DNA of 6,109 nt from Chthoniobacterales bacterium. Its GTDB lineage: Bacteria; Verrucomicrobiota; Verrucomicrobiia; Chthoniobacterales; UBA10450. Shown here piece by piece: positions 5,528 to 6,109 of the stretch. The notes under the pieces were generated by a model. That model saw only the letters and a program-made list of their open reading frames with translations. It made no database searches and was not told where the DNA came from. The stretch lies in contig JACCXL010000197.1 of NCBI GenBank assembly GCA_013697015.1, positions 1 to 6,109 on the forward strand. The letters run 5' to 3'. Each line of letters opens with the position of its first letter. The stretch's first letter is position 1. Position numbers and translations under genes: made by a program.

Positions 5528-6109
5528 GGCAATTCCGCGCCGATCTCATCGAGAATCCGTTCGATCGCTTCCTTCGGATTCTTGTGCGCGGTGATCGGCC
5601 GGCCAATCACGAGATAGTCTGCGCCGCTCTTGATCGCGTTACGCGGCGTCATAAATCGCTTTTGATCGCCGGCCTCCGCCCAGTCCGGTCGGACACCGGG
5701 GGTTACGATAATTACGTCCGCACCAAGCGCACTGCGTAACGGTCGCAGCTCGAGCGGACTGGCCACCAGACCGCGTATTCCGGCAGTATGTCCCAATCGG
5801 GCCAATCGGAGGACGTGCTGTTCCATCGCATCGTCGATCCCGACACTCGCCAGCGTCGCGGAGTCCATACTCGTGAGCACCGTCACGCCGAGGAGCGTGA
5901 GACCGTTGGTTGCGGCCGCCAGCGCTGCTTCGATCATCGAGCGGCCTCCACTCAAGTGGATCGTCAGCATGTTCACGCCTAACCGCGCGGCTGACGCGAC
6001 CGCCTTGCCCACGGTGTTGGGAATATCGTGCAGCTTGAGATCCAGAAAGATTTTCGCACCTGTTTGCGCGACGGCGCTCACAACGTCGGGACCCTCAGCG
6101 GTGTAGAGC
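5521..6109 (-). CDS. pyrF: Orotidine 5'-phosphate decarboxylase, 5' end outside the window
   Basis: Last step of UMP synthesis: decarboxylates OMP to UMP; a TIM-barrel homodimer in the cytoplasm. The frame continues to the right edge with LYTAEGPDVV, matching the family's LFTAEGP segment, so the GTG at 6081 is not the start. About 195 of the usual 230-245 residues are present; the first strand with the substrate-binding Asp and the Lys of strand 2 are probably missing outside the edge. The catalytic signature IFLDLKLHDIPNTV is complete (Asp at 6042-6040, Lys at 6036-6034, Asp at 6027-6025). Next come TIHLSGG, LLGVTVLTSM, GLVASPLELRPLR, the phosphate-binding TPGVRP and VIGRPITAHKNP near the C-terminus. 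The fold is otherwise canonical, of the short bacterial (B. subtilis-like) type. TGA stop at 5523-5521 overlaps the next gene by 4 bp, and pyrF is the most upstream visible member of the minus-strand cluster. Confidence 0.95.
   Translation of the reverse strand, partial: LYTAEGPDVVSAVAQTGAKIFLDLKLHDIPNTVGKAVASAARLGVNMLTIHLSGGRSMIEAALAAATNGLTLLGVTVLTSMDSATLASVGIDDAMEQHVLRLARLGHTAGIRGLVASPLELRPLRSALGADVIIVTPGVRPDWAEAGDQKRFMTPRNAIKSGADYLVIGRPITAHKNPKEAIERILDEIGAELPR

Noticed and set aside
5521..6081. GTG at 6081 as the start of pyrF
   Set aside because: The in-frame residues upstream to the edge (LYTAEGPDVV) match conserved PyrF sequence, so the gene continues past the window.

Overview
The window looks like ordinary chromosomal DNA from a Gram-negative bacterium of moderately high GC (about 58-60% by eye). 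LpxA (lipid A synthesis) and a TolC-type outer-membrane channel imply an outer membrane with LPS. GTG and TTG starts are frequent. The mix of genes and the divergent PgeF-type protein remind me of soil Verrucomicrobiota, but that is an impression from sequence style, not a demonstrated assignment.

Layout: two plus-strand genes occupy the left third. A TolC-family outer-membrane efflux protein (cut by the left edge, 1-1481) is followed after 25 bp by a small PgeF/YfiH-type multicopper-oxidase-like (laccase-domain) protein (1507-2163). It converges, across a 32-bp gap holding two small alternative hairpins, with a block of five minus-strand genes. In transcription order these are pyrF (cut by the right edge, 5521-6109), a LipM/LplA-type lipoyl or octanoyl transferase (4856-5524), a long-chain polyprenyl diphosphate synthase (3730-4752), radC (2990-3685) and lpxA (2196-2993). 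Coding density is very high; the only gap over 50 bp is the 103 bp between the transferase and the prenyl synthase. There are no RNA genes, insertion sequences, CRISPR arrays or phage-like genes that I can see.

How the genes relate: the minus-strand block is a housekeeping cluster covering pyrimidine synthesis, lipoylation of 2-oxoacid dehydrogenases or GcvH, the quinone side chain, a RadC/JAMM protein and the first step of lipid A synthesis. Two junctions (pyrF/transferase and radC/lpxA) are 4-bp GTGA overlaps, each preceded or spanned by a Shine-Dalgarno-like motif, which suggests translational coupling. The block is probably two transcription units, because a good sigma70-type promoter candidate (TTGACT, 17 bp, TATCCT) lies directly before the prenyl synthase. 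It is placed so that transcription would begin on the GTG start codon itself, giving a predicted leaderless mRNA.

I found no convincing new biological system. The points most worth checking are the leaderless-promoter arrangement, the altered active-site motif of the PgeF-like protein, the choice between LipM and LplA for the transferase, and the start codon of that transferase.
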